A stretch of 64,000 nucleotides of DNA from Fodinibacter sp963833495. GTDB lineage: Bacteria > Actinomycetota > Actinomycetes > Actinomycetales > Dermatophilaceae. The position numbers and the translations under genes were made by a program. Positions 51,601 through 59,712 of this stretch are shown here, piece by piece. The stretch spans positions 310,001-374,000 of the forward strand of contig CAWHYJ010000020.1 in NCBI GenBank assembly GCA_963833495.1, in the 5' to 3' direction. Under the pieces are notes generated by a model. The model saw only the letters and a program-made list of their open reading frames with translations. It searched no databases and was not told where the DNA came from. Position 1 is the stretch's first letter. The number at the start of each line of letters is the position of its first letter.

Positions 51601-52155
51601 GTTGGTCTTCGTGCCGTTCTCGAAGCGATCGGCCATCACGAAGTAGAAGTTCTCGCGGGTGAGGTCCTTGCGCAGGCTGTCGCCTGCCATCGCCCGGTCG
51701 GCCCTGGTCAGTCCGCCGGCCGGCTCGGCAGGGCCGACCCGCACCCGGTGCGTCGCGTGGTCGTAGGTGAAGCGCAGGGTCGTGGTCTTGTCGATGGCCA
51801 AGGGGATGTTGCCGTCGGGCACGCCGAAGGTGGCGTCGCCGTAGTTCTCGGTCCACGACCCGTTGAGCCGCACCTTGTAGACGTAGTCGTACGCCGCGGC
51901 CGGGTCGCCTGCGGGCACGGTGAACGTGCCGGCGAACAGGGTCGGGGAGCCCGGCACGGGCAGCAGGTCGGTCTTCGCGCAGGTCTCGTCCCAGTCGGAG
52001 CCGCACCCCAGCTCACTCATGAGCGACCCCATCAAGGTCACTCGGGAGGGGATCGGCGTGTGGTCGGCGACAGCGGGCGACGCGGTCACCACAGCGGGCA
52101 CGCCGACGAGGGCGGCTCCGGCGGCGATGGCCAGCAGGCGGCGGGGACGGGGCAT
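48628..52155 (-). CDS. secreted GH13 alpha-amylase/pullulanase-type enzyme lacking second catalytic domain
   Basis: A 1175-residue exported glycosidase. Residues 1 to 30 are a signal peptide (ending SPAVA). Three related starch-associated units with paired cysteines (SELGCGSDWDETC near 47, SEIGCAADWDPPC near 885, SEMGCPADDDATC near 985) flank a GH13 catalytic domain with nucleophile Asp437 (FRIDTVKHV), acid/base Glu471 (FGEVYD) and Asp541 (LGNHDMGRV). The tail (RGLSPALAARYPDLAGDEVL, VAAYDELGRVVQATGV) is the linker that in amylopullulanases precedes a pullulanase domain, but a stop follows. It should hydrolyse extracellular alpha-glucan. A LacI-type palindrome lies 70 bases upstream. Confidence 0.85.
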   Translation of the reverse strand: MPRPRRLLAIAAGAALVGVPAVVTASPAVADHTPIPSRVTLMGSLMSELGCGSDWDETCAKTDLLPVPGSPTLFAGTFTVPAGDPAAAYDYVYKVRLNGSWTENYGDATFGVPDGNIPLAIDKTTTLRFTYDHATHRVRVGPAEPAGGLTRADRAMAGDSLRKDLTRENFYFVMADRFENGTKTNDTGGIAGSRLQNGFDPTSQGFYHGGDLKGIINRLDYIQGLGTTAIWMTPSFKNKPVQGAPGSESAGYHGYWITDFTQIDPHLGTNAELKTLIDLAHKRGIKVFFDIITNHTADVLDYPDSAYDATGQVPYKTKADAPYKDASGKPFDDRDFTFIGDPFPAVDPKVSFPYEPTFKSPADAKLKVPAWLNDPTMYHNRGTSTFSGENSEYGDFPSGSRSALDDLWTERPQVVQGMIDIYKTWVDQAGVDGFRIDTVKHVNMDFWKQFGPALQGHAASVGNKDFFMFGEVYDADPRFMSKYTTEGRLQATVDFGFQGSGVNFAKGKPTAEMRDFYALDDYFTDADSNAYSLPTFLGNHDMGRVGSFLRQDDAGWTDAQLLQRDELAHSLMYLTRGQPVVYYGDEQGFSAPKDVPDGIGDQRAREDMFPSKVALHNNTYDLIGTKATTADANFDTSHPLYKHIAGLAQLREKHPALADGAQVHRYATKGPGILAFSRMDADEQVEYVVAVNNATTTQTATFATYQPARSMLKAVWPASAPRNLKTDTEGRVTVTVPPLSAVVYKANSKLRADRERPMPSFTAPGDAGIVTGRAEVGVTVPGGDFTQVTFAWRPVGESKWRRLGTDDNAPYRVFHDVSGLAQGTPVEYRAIARDHDGDFGVVSTSAIVGQPQPPADAGVPLGPITQPDAVSVPGSHGSEIGCAADWDPPCDNIQLTLGADQVWKGTFSPQAGQYAFKAAINRSWDVNYGAGGNRNGSDIPYTTDGGPVSFYYDHRTHWATNTKLDPILVATGSFQSEMGCPADDDATCMRSWLQDPDRDGTYSFSTIDIPAGSYSVSVGGGAPVAFTVEAGLATTISYQVASKALTVDTFAPDFGPDLSTARASWLTPEVLSWNLPDQRGAWTYRLHWGPAGSLALDAETIGGSSLPLTLDPRGLSPALAARYPDLAGDEVLRLSRKDARDARRIAGAGQVAVAAYDELGRVVQATGVTVVGPIK

Positions 52156-52224
52156 CCTTGCTCCTCGGGAGATCCGGTCGGCGCGCCGTCCGGGGGTGGT
52201 GGTTTCGCCGAGAAACGTAGATGC

Positions 52225-52237
52225 GTAAACGCTTTAC
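52225..52237. promoter_or_regulatory. LacI-type operator before the amylase gene
   Basis: GTAAACGCTTTAC, arms GTAAA/TTTAC around a CGC centre, about 70 bases upstream of the amylase start. This resembles the sites of maltose/amylase repressors of the LacI family. The cognate regulator is not in this window unless the LacI at 5848 acts here, which the differing arms make unlikely. Confidence 0.5.
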
Positions 52238-52303
52238 ATGTGGATTCCGTACGGAGAACTTGCGATGTCTTTACTTCCGCTTGGCGCGACGTGCAGCGGC
52301 CAC

Positions 52304-52714
52304 TCAGACGAGGTCGAGCTCGTGCAGCAGGCCGAGGTCGTCACCGATGATCCAGCGCTCGACGACCCGGCCCTGCGCGTCGAAGCGACGGAAGGTCATG
52401 GCGTCCCAGGTGATGACCCGGCCGGTGGGAGCGGCGCCGAGCATCAGCCCCTGGTGGGTTCCCCAGTAGGTGACCCGGGCGGCGAGCAGGTCGCCCTCGG
52501 CCACCACGGCCGCCAGCTGCGCCCGCAGGTCCGGCAGGGCGCGGCGCATCTCCTCGAGCACCTCACGGTGCCCCGCGACGTCCGGCGTCACGTGCTCGGG
52601 TAGCCCGTGCACCACGGCATCCGGTGCGTAGATCGCGAGGTACCCGTCGACGTCGCCCCGGTTGAGCGCGGCCACCGCCGCCAGGGTGCGTTCCTTGTTC
52701 CGCTGCGGGTACAT
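52304..52714 (-). CDS. SnoaL-like nuclear transport factor 2 family protein
   Basis: A 136-residue alpha+beta cone protein: NRGDVDGYLAIYAPDAVVHG, LEEMRRALPDLRAQLAAVVAEGD, RVTYWGTHQGLMLG, and a C-terminal RVVERWIIGDDLGLL. This is the SnoaL-like ester-cyclase pattern; such proteins act as cyclases, isomerases or binding proteins, so the role is open. Located between the ABC-F gene and the amylase, same strand. ATG start. Confidence 0.85.
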   Translation of the reverse strand: MYPQRNKERTLAAVAALNRGDVDGYLAIYAPDAVVHGLPEHVTPDVAGHREVLEEMRRALPDLRAQLAAVVAEGDLLAARVTYWGTHQGLMLGAAPTGRVITWDAMTFRRFDAQGRVVERWIIGDDLGLLHELDLV

Positions 52715-52777
52715 GGTGGCAATTCTCCCGCCGGCCCGCGCGGGCCGGCGGGAGAACCGGGTGTGACGTGGCGGACG

Positions 52778-54472
52778 TCAGCGCGGCCGGCCGACCCGGC
52801 CCTCGTCCCAGATCGCCTCGTCCGACGCCACTACCCGGCCGTCGGCCCGGAAGACCAGGAAGCGGTCGAGCCCACGGGCGAACCAGCGGTCGTGGGTGAC
52901 GGCGAGCACGGTGCCCTCGAACGCGTCGAGGGCGTCCTCGAGGGCCTCGGCCGAGTGCAGGTCGAGGTTGTCGGTCGGCTCGTCGAGGAGCAGCAGGGTC
53001 GCCCCCGACAGCTCGAGCAGCAGGATCTGAAGCCGGGCCTGCTGCCCGCCCGAGAGCGAGTCGAAGGTCTGCTCGGAGGCCTGCGCCAGTCCGTAGCGGT
53101 CGAGCGCGCGGGCGGCGAGGTCGCGCGGCATCCCGGCGCGGTGGTCGTCGCCGCGGTGCAGGATCTCGAGCAGCGTGCGCCCGTGCAGGGCCGCGTGGTC
53201 GTGCGTCTGCGCGAACCAGCCCGGGCGCACCCGCGACCCGAGCACCACCCGACCGGCGTGCTCGACCGGGGCCGGGCGGATGTCACCGACCGGCTGGTGC
53301 TCGCGGTCGGGGTCGCTGCCGCCGGCCGCGAGCAGCCGCAGGAAGTGCGACTTGCCCGAGCCGTTGCTGCCGAGCACGCCGACCCGCTCGCCGAACCAGA
53401 TCTCGGTGTCGAAGGGCTGCATCAGCTGGCCGCCGTCGACCCGCAGCTCGAGCCCGCTCGCCACCACCGCGCGCTTGGCGGTGCGCCCACCGGTGAGCCG
53501 CATGGCCACCTTCTGGCGCAGCGGCACCGCCTCGGGCGGCCCGGCCTCCTCGAACTTGCGCAGCCGGGTCTCGGCGGCCTGCAGCCGCGACGCCATCCCG
53601 TCGTTGTAGGTGGCCTTCTGCCGGTACATGACGACGAGCGCCTTGATCTTGGCGAGCTCCTCGTCCCAGCGGCGGCGCTGCTCGTCGAGCCGGTCGTTGC
53701 GCTCGGCCCGGGCCTGCTCGTAGGTCGAGAACCGCCCGGGATGAACCCACACGGTGTTGCCGCCGCGGCTCGGCTCCAGGGTCGCGATGCGGGTGGCCAC
53801 CCGGTCGAGCAGCTCGCGGTCGTGGCTGACGAAGAGCACCGTCTTGGGCGACTCGACGAGCCGCTGCTCCAGCCAGCGCTTGGTGGGCACGTCGAGGTAG
53901 TTGTCCGGCTCGTCGAGCAGCAGCACCTCCTCGGGGCCGCGCAGCAGCGCCTCGAGCACCACGCGCTTCTGCTCGCCGCCGGACAGCGTCGAGACCTGGC
54001 GCCACTGGGCCCGCTCGAACGGCGTGCCCAGCGCCGCCACGGTGCAGACGTCCCACAGGGTCTCCCACTCGTAGCCGCCGACGTCGCCCCAGTCGGCCAG
54101 GGCCTGCGCGTAGTCGAGCTGGTCCTGCTCGGTCTCGCGCTCCATCATCGCCAGCTCGGTGCGGTCGACCTCGAGGGCCGCCCGGCGCACCGGGTCCGGG
54201 GCGACCGAGACGAGCAGGTCCCGCACGGTGGTGTCGTCGCGCACCTTCCCGATGAACTGGCGCATGACGCCCAGGCCGCCGCTGCGCGTCACGGCGCCGT
54301 CGGATGCCGCGAGGTCGCCGGCGAGGATGCGCAGCAGGGTGGTCTTGCCGGTGCCGTTGGGCCCGATCAGCGCCACCTTCGCGCCCTCCCCCACCCGGAA
54401 GGTGACGTCGCGCAGCAGGCGCCTGCCGTCGGGCAGGGAGAAGCTGACGGCGTTCACGTCGAGATGGCCCAC
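52778..54472 (-). CDS. ABC-F family ATP-binding protein
   Basis: A 564-residue soluble protein with two ABC domains and no membrane part: Walker A GPNGTGKTT near residue 38 and GSNGSGKSH near 370; signatures LSGGEQKR and LSGGQQAR; Walker B VLLLDEPDNYLD and LLLLDEPTDNLD. The inter-domain linker near residues 240 to 320 has a charged coiled coil (RNDRLDEQRRRWDEELAKIKA), as in translation-acting ABC-F factors, some of which give ribosome-antibiotic resistance. Start ATG 54472. Whether it protects ribosomes here cannot be told. Confidence 0.9.
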   Translation of the reverse strand: MGHLDVNAVSFSLPDGRRLLRDVTFRVGEGAKVALIGPNGTGKTTLLRILAGDLAASDGAVTRSGGLGVMRQFIGKVRDDTTVRDLLVSVAPDPVRRAALEVDRTELAMMERETEQDQLDYAQALADWGDVGGYEWETLWDVCTVAALGTPFERAQWRQVSTLSGGEQKRVVLEALLRGPEEVLLLDEPDNYLDVPTKRWLEQRLVESPKTVLFVSHDRELLDRVATRIATLEPSRGGNTVWVHPGRFSTYEQARAERNDRLDEQRRRWDEELAKIKALVVMYRQKATYNDGMASRLQAAETRLRKFEEAGPPEAVPLRQKVAMRLTGGRTAKRAVVASGLELRVDGGQLMQPFDTEIWFGERVGVLGSNGSGKSHFLRLLAAGGSDPDREHQPVGDIRPAPVEHAGRVVLGSRVRPGWFAQTHDHAALHGRTLLEILHRGDDHRAGMPRDLAARALDRYGLAQASEQTFDSLSGGQQARLQILLLELSGATLLLLDEPTDNLDLHSAEALEDALDAFEGTVLAVTHDRWFARGLDRFLVFRADGRVVASDEAIWDEGRVGRPR

Positions 54473-54536
54473 GAGGCACCAGTCTGGCCGACCGGAGCCG
54501 CGAACTCACCCGAGATTCCTGGCCCCGGCGCGGGCG

Positions 54537-55061
54537 TCAGTGCAGCTGGGTCTTCAGCAGCACGAAGAAGAGGCCGAACATCCCGGCGACGAGGGTCGAC
54601 ACGAGGCGTTCGCGCGTCGTCAGGCCCCCGCCTCGGCCGATCGCCCACCCCGCCACGCAGAGCAGGATCGTGCTGCAGACCAGCGCCCCGAGCACGGCCG
54701 TGCGCACCTGGGCACCGAGCACCGTCATGACCGCGAGGGTGAGGAGGGGCAGCAGGGAGGCCGTGACCATCTCCCACCCGCGGGTCAGCTGGAAGCGCAC
54801 CGAGGTCCAGTTGGGCCGGTGGCCTTCATGGATCCGCTCCGCGACGATGCGCGCGTACCGCTCCGCCCCCCAGTAGATCGTCAGCGTCACGACCACGGCG
54901 ATCATCACCTGGTAGGCCTTGTCGGCGTTCGACGCCGACAGCACCGCCGCGCTGACGATCATCCCGTAGATGCCGGATGCCGTCGCCTCTGGGTCGCGAT
55001 GCCGCATACGCACCGACCCGCTGACCGAGCTGGACCAGTCGTCGTCGCCCTCGGTCGACAT
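54537..55061 (-). CDS. hypothetical integral membrane protein
   Basis: A 174-residue protein with about four to five membrane helices (residues 30 to 48, 52 to 70, 98 to 118, 121 to 142, 153 to 172). SASNADKAYQVMIAVVVTLT and WGAERYARIVAERI recall small DUF-type membrane proteins of actinobacteria; no function known. ATG 55061, between truA and the ABC-F gene, all leftward. Confidence 0.7.
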   Translation of the reverse strand: MSTEGDDDWSSSVSGSVRMRHRDPEATASGIYGMIVSAAVLSASNADKAYQVMIAVVVTLTIYWGAERYARIVAERIHEGHRPNWTSVRFQLTRGWEMVTASLLPLLTLAVMTVLGAQVRTAVLGALVCSTILLCVAGWAIGRGGGLTTRERLVSTLVAGMFGLFFVLLKTQLH

Positions 55062-55165
55062 CGGCCCCCCTCTCGTGTCCCGGCCCGCGGGCTGTCCACG
55101 GGCGCCAGTGCACCATGCTCTCCCACTGTTGGGGCCTGCCGGAAGCCGGGGTCGGGCCCCCGTGT

Positions 55166-56008
55166 TCAGCCCGGCAGCACCCGCCGCACCCGGGACTCCT
55201 CCGCGCGCGCGGCCAGCTCGTCGTCAGGAGGGTAGGTCACCTCCTCGAGCGAGAGCCCGTGCGGCGGCATCACGCGCACCCGCGAGTCGCGGACGCCGCC
55301 CAGCAGCACCTGGCGCGGCACGTCGACCGAGAGGCGCCCCTCCCCCACGGGCACGACCGCCCCGACGAGCGAGCGGACCATGCTGTGGCAGAAGGCGTCG
55401 GCGACGACCGTGGCCTCGACCGTGCCGTCCGCGGCCCGCTCCCAGCGGTGGTCGAGCAGGGTGCGCACCGTCGTGGCTCCCGCACGGCGGCGGCAGAAGG
55501 CCGCGAAGTCGTGCAGCCCGAGCAGGCTGCGGGCGGCGGCATCCATCGCGGCGACGTCGAGCGGGCCGCGCACCGACACGGTGTCGAACCTGCGAAGGGG
55601 GTCCAGGGTGGCCGGGTCGTCGCAGATCCGGTAGAGGTACCGGCGGCGCAGCGCGGAGAAGCGGGCGTCGAAGCCGTCGGGCGCCACGCTCACCCGGCGC
55701 ACCGTCACGTCGGGCGGGAGGATGCCGCGCAACCGGGTCGCCGCGGCCTCCTCGAGCGGGCGGTCCGAGCGCCCCCTCACCTTCTCCCAGTCGGCCGCCT
55801 CCACGTCGGCGTGGGCCACCTGGCCGCGGGCGTGCACCCCGGCATCCGTGCGACCGGCGACGACCAGGCGCACCGGGGTAAGGCTGCGCACGATGGTGGT
55901 GAGGGCCTGGCTCAGGGTGTCCTCGACGGTGCGGCGGCCCGGCTGGGCGGCCCACCCGGAGAACGCCGTCCCGTCGTAGGACAGGTCGACCCGGATCCGC
56001 AGCGTCAC
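55166..56008 (-). CDS. truA: tRNA pseudouridine(38-40) synthase
   Basis: A 280-residue TruA. The catalytic aspartate is Asp55 in AGRTDAGVHARGQ; RIRVDLSYDGTAFSGWA opens the domain, and RRRYLYRICDD, HDFAAFCRR and FCHSMVRSLVGAVVPVGEG follow in family order. It converts uridines 38 to 40 of tRNA anticodon arms. GTG 56008 begins the domain; the frame upstream is non-coding. It lies in its usual place after rplQ, but a strong hairpin separates them. Confidence 0.93.
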   Translation of the reverse strand: MTLRIRVDLSYDGTAFSGWAAQPGRRTVEDTLSQALTTIVRSLTPVRLVVAGRTDAGVHARGQVAHADVEAADWEKVRGRSDRPLEEAAATRLRGILPPDVTVRRVSVAPDGFDARFSALRRRYLYRICDDPATLDPLRRFDTVSVRGPLDVAAMDAAARSLLGLHDFAAFCRRRAGATTVRTLLDHRWERAADGTVEATVVADAFCHSMVRSLVGAVVPVGEGRLSVDVPRQVLLGGVRDSRVRVMPPHGLSLEEVTYPPDDELAARAEESRVRRVLPG

Positions 56009-56124
56009 CGCGCCAGCGTAGTGCCGGCGCCCCTCGCCCCCGGCGCGGCATCCATCCAGCCTCGAGTGTGGCAGTGGTTGCCAGGGCGACCACTGACGCA
56101 CTCAACGACTGGTCGGACACGGAA

Positions 56125-56155
56125 CGGCCCCCCTCCCGTGCTGGGAGGGGGGCCG
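56125..56155 (-). terminator. terminator after rplQ
   Basis: CGGCCCCCCTCCC pairs with GGGAGGGGGGCCG (13 base pairs, 5-base loop), followed on the minus strand by TTCC. It ends the ribosomal/rpoA transcript 28 bases after rplQ. Confidence 0.8.
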
Positions 56156-56182
56156 CTTCGTGGTGTCGGCGTCAGACGGAGC

Positions 56183-56935
56183 TCAGGCCTCGTCCTCGAC
56201 CTGCTGCTTCGAGGGGCCACCGGCCGGCTCGAAGCCCGCGGCCTCGGCGGCCTCGGCGTCCTTGAACCAGAACTCGGCGATCGTCTGGTCGTACCACTGC
56301 GATCCCTCGACGTGGTACTTCCCGGAGTCGGCGTTGCCCTTGACGGTGTAGCCCTCGGGGGCCGCGCCGTCCTCGGTCGCGGCGACGGCACCGGCGGGCA
56401 GCTCGACGGAAGGCGTGTCCTGCACGTCGCCGTCCTGCACGTCGGCGTCCTCAGCGGCCTTGGTCTCGGCGGCAGCCGCCTTGGCCTCGTCCTGCGCCGC
56501 CTTGCGCTTGGCCGCGTCGTCCTTGGCCGCACGCTTGGTCGCGCCCTCGGCCTCCTTGACGGTGGCCTTCTTGGCGACGGGCTCGCGGACGAGCTCGATG
56601 ACCGCCATGGGGGCGTTGTCGCCCTTGCGGGGGCCGATCTTGGTGATGCGGGTGTAGCCGCCGTTGCGCTCGGCCATGTCGGGCGCGATCTCGACGAACA
56701 GACGGTGCACGACGCTCTTGTCGCGGATGACCGTCATGACCCGGCGACGGGAGTGGAGGTCACCCCGCTTGCCGAAGGTGATGAGGCGCTCGGCGAGGGG
56801 GCGCAGGCGCTTGGCCTTGGCCTCCGTCGTCGTGATGGAGTCGTGCTCGAAGAGCGAGGTCGCGAGGTTCGCCAGGATGAGCCGCTGGTGAGCGGGACCG
56901 CCTCCGAGACGGGGACCCTTGGTGGGGGTGGGCAT
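56183..56935 (-). CDS. rplQ: 50S ribosomal protein L17 with C-terminal extension
   Basis: A 250-residue bL17, twice the usual length of about 120. The core ends near residue 125 (KGPRLGGGPAHQRLILANLA, LITFGKRGDLHSRR, APMAVIELV). An Ala/Lys-rich charged linker follows, then a compact unit from about residue 195: GYTVKGNADSGKYHVEGSQW, AEFWFKDAEAAEAAGFEPAGG, which resembles the short sunset-type motif found in other actinobacterial proteins. The job of the extension on the ribosome is unknown. Last gene of the alpha operon. Confidence 0.93.
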   Translation of the reverse strand: MPTPTKGPRLGGGPAHQRLILANLATSLFEHDSITTTEAKAKRLRPLAERLITFGKRGDLHSRRRVMTVIRDKSVVHRLFVEIAPDMAERNGGYTRITKIGPRKGDNAPMAVIELVREPVAKKATVKEAEGATKRAAKDDAAKRKAAQDEAKAAAAETKAAEDADVQDGDVQDTPSVELPAGAVAATEDGAAPEGYTVKGNADSGKYHVEGSQWYDQTIAEFWFKDAEAAEAAGFEPAGGPSKQQVEDEA

Positions 56936-56972
56936 TGCTGTTCTCCTTGGTTATACGGCCTGGAGGCGTTGG

Positions 56973-58007
56973 TCAGAGCTGCTCGTCCTCGGCGTACGCC
57001 GCGTCGTCCTCGCCCTCTCCGAAGGTGAAGTCGTCGTAGCGGTCGGCGATGAGGCTGGGGTCGAAGCCGGGAGGGCTGTCCTTGAGGGCCAGGCCCATGC
57101 CGGCGAGCTTGGCCTTGACCTCGTCGATCGACTTCGCACCGAAGTTGCGGATGTCGAGCAGGTCGGCCTCGCTGCGGCCCACGAGCTCACCCACGGTGTG
57201 GATGCCCTCGCGCTTGAGGCAGTTGTAGGACCGCACGGTGAGGTCGAGGTCCTCGATCGGCAGCGCCAGGTCGGCGGCCAGGGCGGCGTCGGTGGGCGAG
57301 GGGCCCATGTCGATGCCCTCGGCCTCGACGTTGAGCTCACGGGCCAGGCCGAACAGCTCGACGAGGGTCTTGCCGGCGGAGGCGAGCGCGTCGCGGGGGG
57401 CCATCGAGTTCTTGGTCTCGACGTCGACCACGAGGCGGTCGAAGTCGGTGCGCTGCTCGACACGGGTGGCCTCGACCTTGTAGGTCACCGACAGCACCGG
57501 GCTGTAGATGGAGTCGACCGGGATGCGGCCGATCTCCTGGTCACCGGACTTGTTCTGCTGCGCGGAGACGTAGCCACGGCCACGCTCGACGGTGAGCTCC
57601 ATCTCGACGGTGCCCTTGTCGTTCAGGGTCGCGATGTGCAGCGTGGGGTTGTGGATCTCGACGCCGGCCGGCGGGGCGATGTCGGCCGCGGTGACCGGGC
57701 CGGAGCCCTGCTTGCGCAGGTACATCACGACGGGCTCGTCGTGCTCGCTGGAGACGACCAGGCCCTTGATGTTGAGGATGATCTCGGTGACGTCCTCCTT
57801 GACCCCGGGGATCGTGGAGAACTCGTGCAGCACGCCGTCGATGCGGATGCTGGTCACGGCCGCACCGGGGATGCTCGAGAGCAGGGTGCGACGCATCGAG
57901 TTGCCGAGCGTGTAGCCGAAGCCGGGCTCGAGGGGCTCGATGACGAAACGGCTCCGGGACTCGGAGAGGACGTCCTCGGAGAGGACGGGACGCTGTGCGA
58001 TGAGCAC
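56973..58007 (-). CDS. rpoA: DNA-directed RNA polymerase subunit alpha
   Basis: A 344-residue alpha subunit: an N-terminal dimerisation domain (FVIEPLEPGFGYTLGNSMRR, LLSSIPGAAVTSIRIDGV), a linker near residue 235, and the C-terminal domain with IEDLDLTVRSYNCLKREGI and RNFGAKSIDEVKAKLAGMGL, which contacts UP-elements and activators. GTG 58007 is the start by homology. Positioned between rpsD and rplQ as usual. Confidence 0.96.
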   Translation of the reverse strand: MLIAQRPVLSEDVLSESRSRFVIEPLEPGFGYTLGNSMRRTLLSSIPGAAVTSIRIDGVLHEFSTIPGVKEDVTEIILNIKGLVVSSEHDEPVVMYLRKQGSGPVTAADIAPPAGVEIHNPTLHIATLNDKGTVEMELTVERGRGYVSAQQNKSGDQEIGRIPVDSIYSPVLSVTYKVEATRVEQRTDFDRLVVDVETKNSMAPRDALASAGKTLVELFGLARELNVEAEGIDMGPSPTDAALAADLALPIEDLDLTVRSYNCLKREGIHTVGELVGRSEADLLDIRNFGAKSIDEVKAKLAGMGLALKDSPPGFDPSLIADRYDDFTFGEGEDDAAYAEDEQL

Positions 58008-58115
58008 GGTTGTTCTTCTTTCCCACGGGCGACCGCCATATGACGCCTCGTGAATGCCGGGTGCGTGGCCCGGTGTCCGCTCCACCTCTGTCCGTGGTGC
58101 GGACCGCTCGCCGGC

Positions 58116-58141
58116 GCCGCCCGCCCGGGTGGGCGGACGGC
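58116..58141 (-). terminator. intra-operon hairpin between rpsD and rpoA
   Basis: GCCG-CCGCCC and GGGCGG-CGGC pair around a 4-base GGGT loop with one mismatch, just after the rpsD stop and about 110 bases before rpoA. May be a partial terminator or RNA processing site adjusting rpoA expression. Confidence 0.45.
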
Positions 58142-58155
58142 ATCCGACGTGTTCG

Positions 58156-58764
58156 TCAGTTCTTGGAGTAGAACTCGACGATCAGCTGCTCGGCCAGGAC
58201 CGTGTCGATCTGGGCCCGGGTGGGCAGCTGGTGGATGAGGATCTGCAGGCTGCCCGGCACGACCTGCATCCAGGCCGGGATCGGGCGGTCGCCGAAGGTC
58301 TCGCGCGCCAGCTGGAACGGGAGGGTCTCGACGGACTGCTTGCGGACGGTGATGATGTCGTACTGCTCGACCCGGTAGGACGGCACGTCGACGCGCACGC
58401 CGTTGACCAGGAAGTGACCGTGGGTCACGAGCTGGCGGGACTGGCGGCGGGTGCGGGCCAGGCCGGCGCGGTAGACGACGTTGTCGAGGCGGGACTCGAG
58501 GATGGTGAGGATGTTCTCACCGGTCTTGCCGGGGCGGTTGGCCGCCTCCTTGTAGTACCGGCGGAACTGCTTCTCCATGACGCCGTAGGTGAAGCGGGCC
58601 TTCTGCTTCTCCTGCAGCTGGGTGAGGTACTCCTTCTCCTGGATCCGCCGACGGCCGTGCTGGCCGGGCGGGAAGGGACGGAGGTCGAAGTTCTTGTCGC
58701 CGCCGACGAGGTCGGTCTTGAGCCGGCGCGACTTCTTGGTGATGGGTCCGGTGTAACGGGCCAT
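58156..58764 (-). CDS. rpsD: 30S ribosomal protein S4
   Basis: A 202-residue uS4: MARYTGPITKKSRRLKTDLV, a GQHGRRRIQEKEYLTQLQEK block, the S4 RNA-binding domain (ESRLDNVVYRAGLARTRRQS, HGHFLVNGVRVD) and the C-terminal VEFYSKN. It nucleates the 30S body and in many bacteria represses its own operon by binding mRNA. No zinc cysteines, as in the common form. Confidence 0.97.
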   Translation of the reverse strand: MARYTGPITKKSRRLKTDLVGGDKNFDLRPFPPGQHGRRRIQEKEYLTQLQEKQKARFTYGVMEKQFRRYYKEAANRPGKTGENILTILESRLDNVVYRAGLARTRRQSRQLVTHGHFLVNGVRVDVPSYRVEQYDIITVRKQSVETLPFQLARETFGDRPIPAWMQVVPGSLQILIHQLPTRAQIDTVLAEQLIVEFYSKN

Positions 58765-58799
58765 GTCTCTCTACTTACCTTTCGCGAAGTCTCGGGCGC

Positions 58800-59204
58800 T
58801 CAGACGCGGCGGCGCTTGGGCGGGCGAACACCGTTGTGCGGGCTCGGGGTGACGTCCTGGATCGAACCGACCTCGAGGCCGGCGGCGGTCAGGGAGCGGA
58901 TGGCGGTCTCGCGACCGGAGCCCGGGCCCTTGACGAAGACGTCGACCTTGCGCATGCCGTGCTCCATGGCACGGCGAGCAGCGGCCTCGGCGGCGGTCTG
59001 CGCGGCGAACGGCGTGGACTTGCGCGAACCCTTGAAGCCCACCTGGCCGGCGGAGGCCCAGGCGATGACGGCCCCGGCGGGGTCGGTGATCGAGATGATC
59101 GTGTTGTTGAACGTGCTCTTGATGTGGGCCTGGCCCACAGCGACGTTCTTCTTCTCCTTGCGGCGCACCTTCTTGGCGCCCGCGGTACGGCCCTTGGGAG
59201 GCAT
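58800..59204 (-). CDS. rpsK: 30S ribosomal protein S11
   Basis: A 134-residue uS11 with a basic start, GQAHIKSTFNNTIISITDP, WASAGQVGFKGSRKSTPFAA, KGPGSGRETAIRSL and a C-terminal HNGVRPPKRRRV. Contacts the mRNA in the E-site platform. Spaced 59 bases from rpsM and 35 from rpsD. Confidence 0.97.
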   Translation of the reverse strand: MPPKGRTAGAKKVRRKEKKNVAVGQAHIKSTFNNTIISITDPAGAVIAWASAGQVGFKGSRKSTPFAAQTAAEAAARRAMEHGMRKVDVFVKGPGSGRETAIRSLTAAGLEVGSIQDVTPSPHNGVRPPKRRRV

Positions 59205-59263
59205 GTGTTCTCTTTCCTACGAGTTCTTCGGAAGCGGCGGGGGTGACGGGCGCAGGGCGCGCG

Positions 59264-59641
59264 TCACTTACCGGCCTTCTTCTTGCCGGCGACGGTGCGC
59301 TTGGGGCCCTTGCGGGTGCGCGCGTTGGTCTTGGTGCGCTGTCCGCGCACCGGGAGGCCGCGACGGTGGCGAATGCCCTCGTACGAGCCGATCTCCACCT
59401 TGCGGCGGATGTCCGCCTGCACCTCGCGGCGCAGGTCTCCCTCGACCTTGAGGTTGTCCTCGATCCAGTCGCGCAGGGAGACGAGCTCCTCGTCGCCCAG
59501 GTCCTTGACGCGGGTGTCCGGGTTGACCCCGGTGGCCGCGAGGGCCTTGCTCGCGCTGGTCCGACCGACTCCGAAGATGTAGGTCAGTGCGACCTCGACG
59601 CGCTTCTCGCGCGGGAGGTCCACTCCAACAAGACGTGCCAT
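59264..59641 (-). CDS. rpsM: 30S ribosomal protein S13
   Basis: A 125-residue uS13: MARLVGVDLPREKRVEVALT, YIFGVGRTSASKALAATGV, LRREVQADIRRKVEIGSYEG and the basic GLPVRGQRTKTNARTRKGPK tail that bridges to the 50S subunit. ATG 59641 is the start; the open frame upstream is leader sequence. Confidence 0.97.
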   Translation of the reverse strand: MARLVGVDLPREKRVEVALTYIFGVGRTSASKALAATGVNPDTRVKDLGDEELVSLRDWIEDNLKVEGDLRREVQADIRRKVEIGSYEGIRHRRGLPVRGQRTKTNARTRKGPKRTVAGKKKAGK

Positions 59642-59712
59642 CTGTGGATGGTTCCTATTCTGTGGTTCCGGAGGTCTGGAGCAGCCACCGGTCCGGCCCA
59701 TCCTGGTCCGGT

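Noticed and set aside
50449..52350. 633-codon frame antisense to the amylase gene
   Set aside because: It mirrors the codon bias of the secreted amylase, which has a signal peptide and full catalytic residues. Same reasoning applies to long antisense frames over ychF, ispH, rpoA and mutB.
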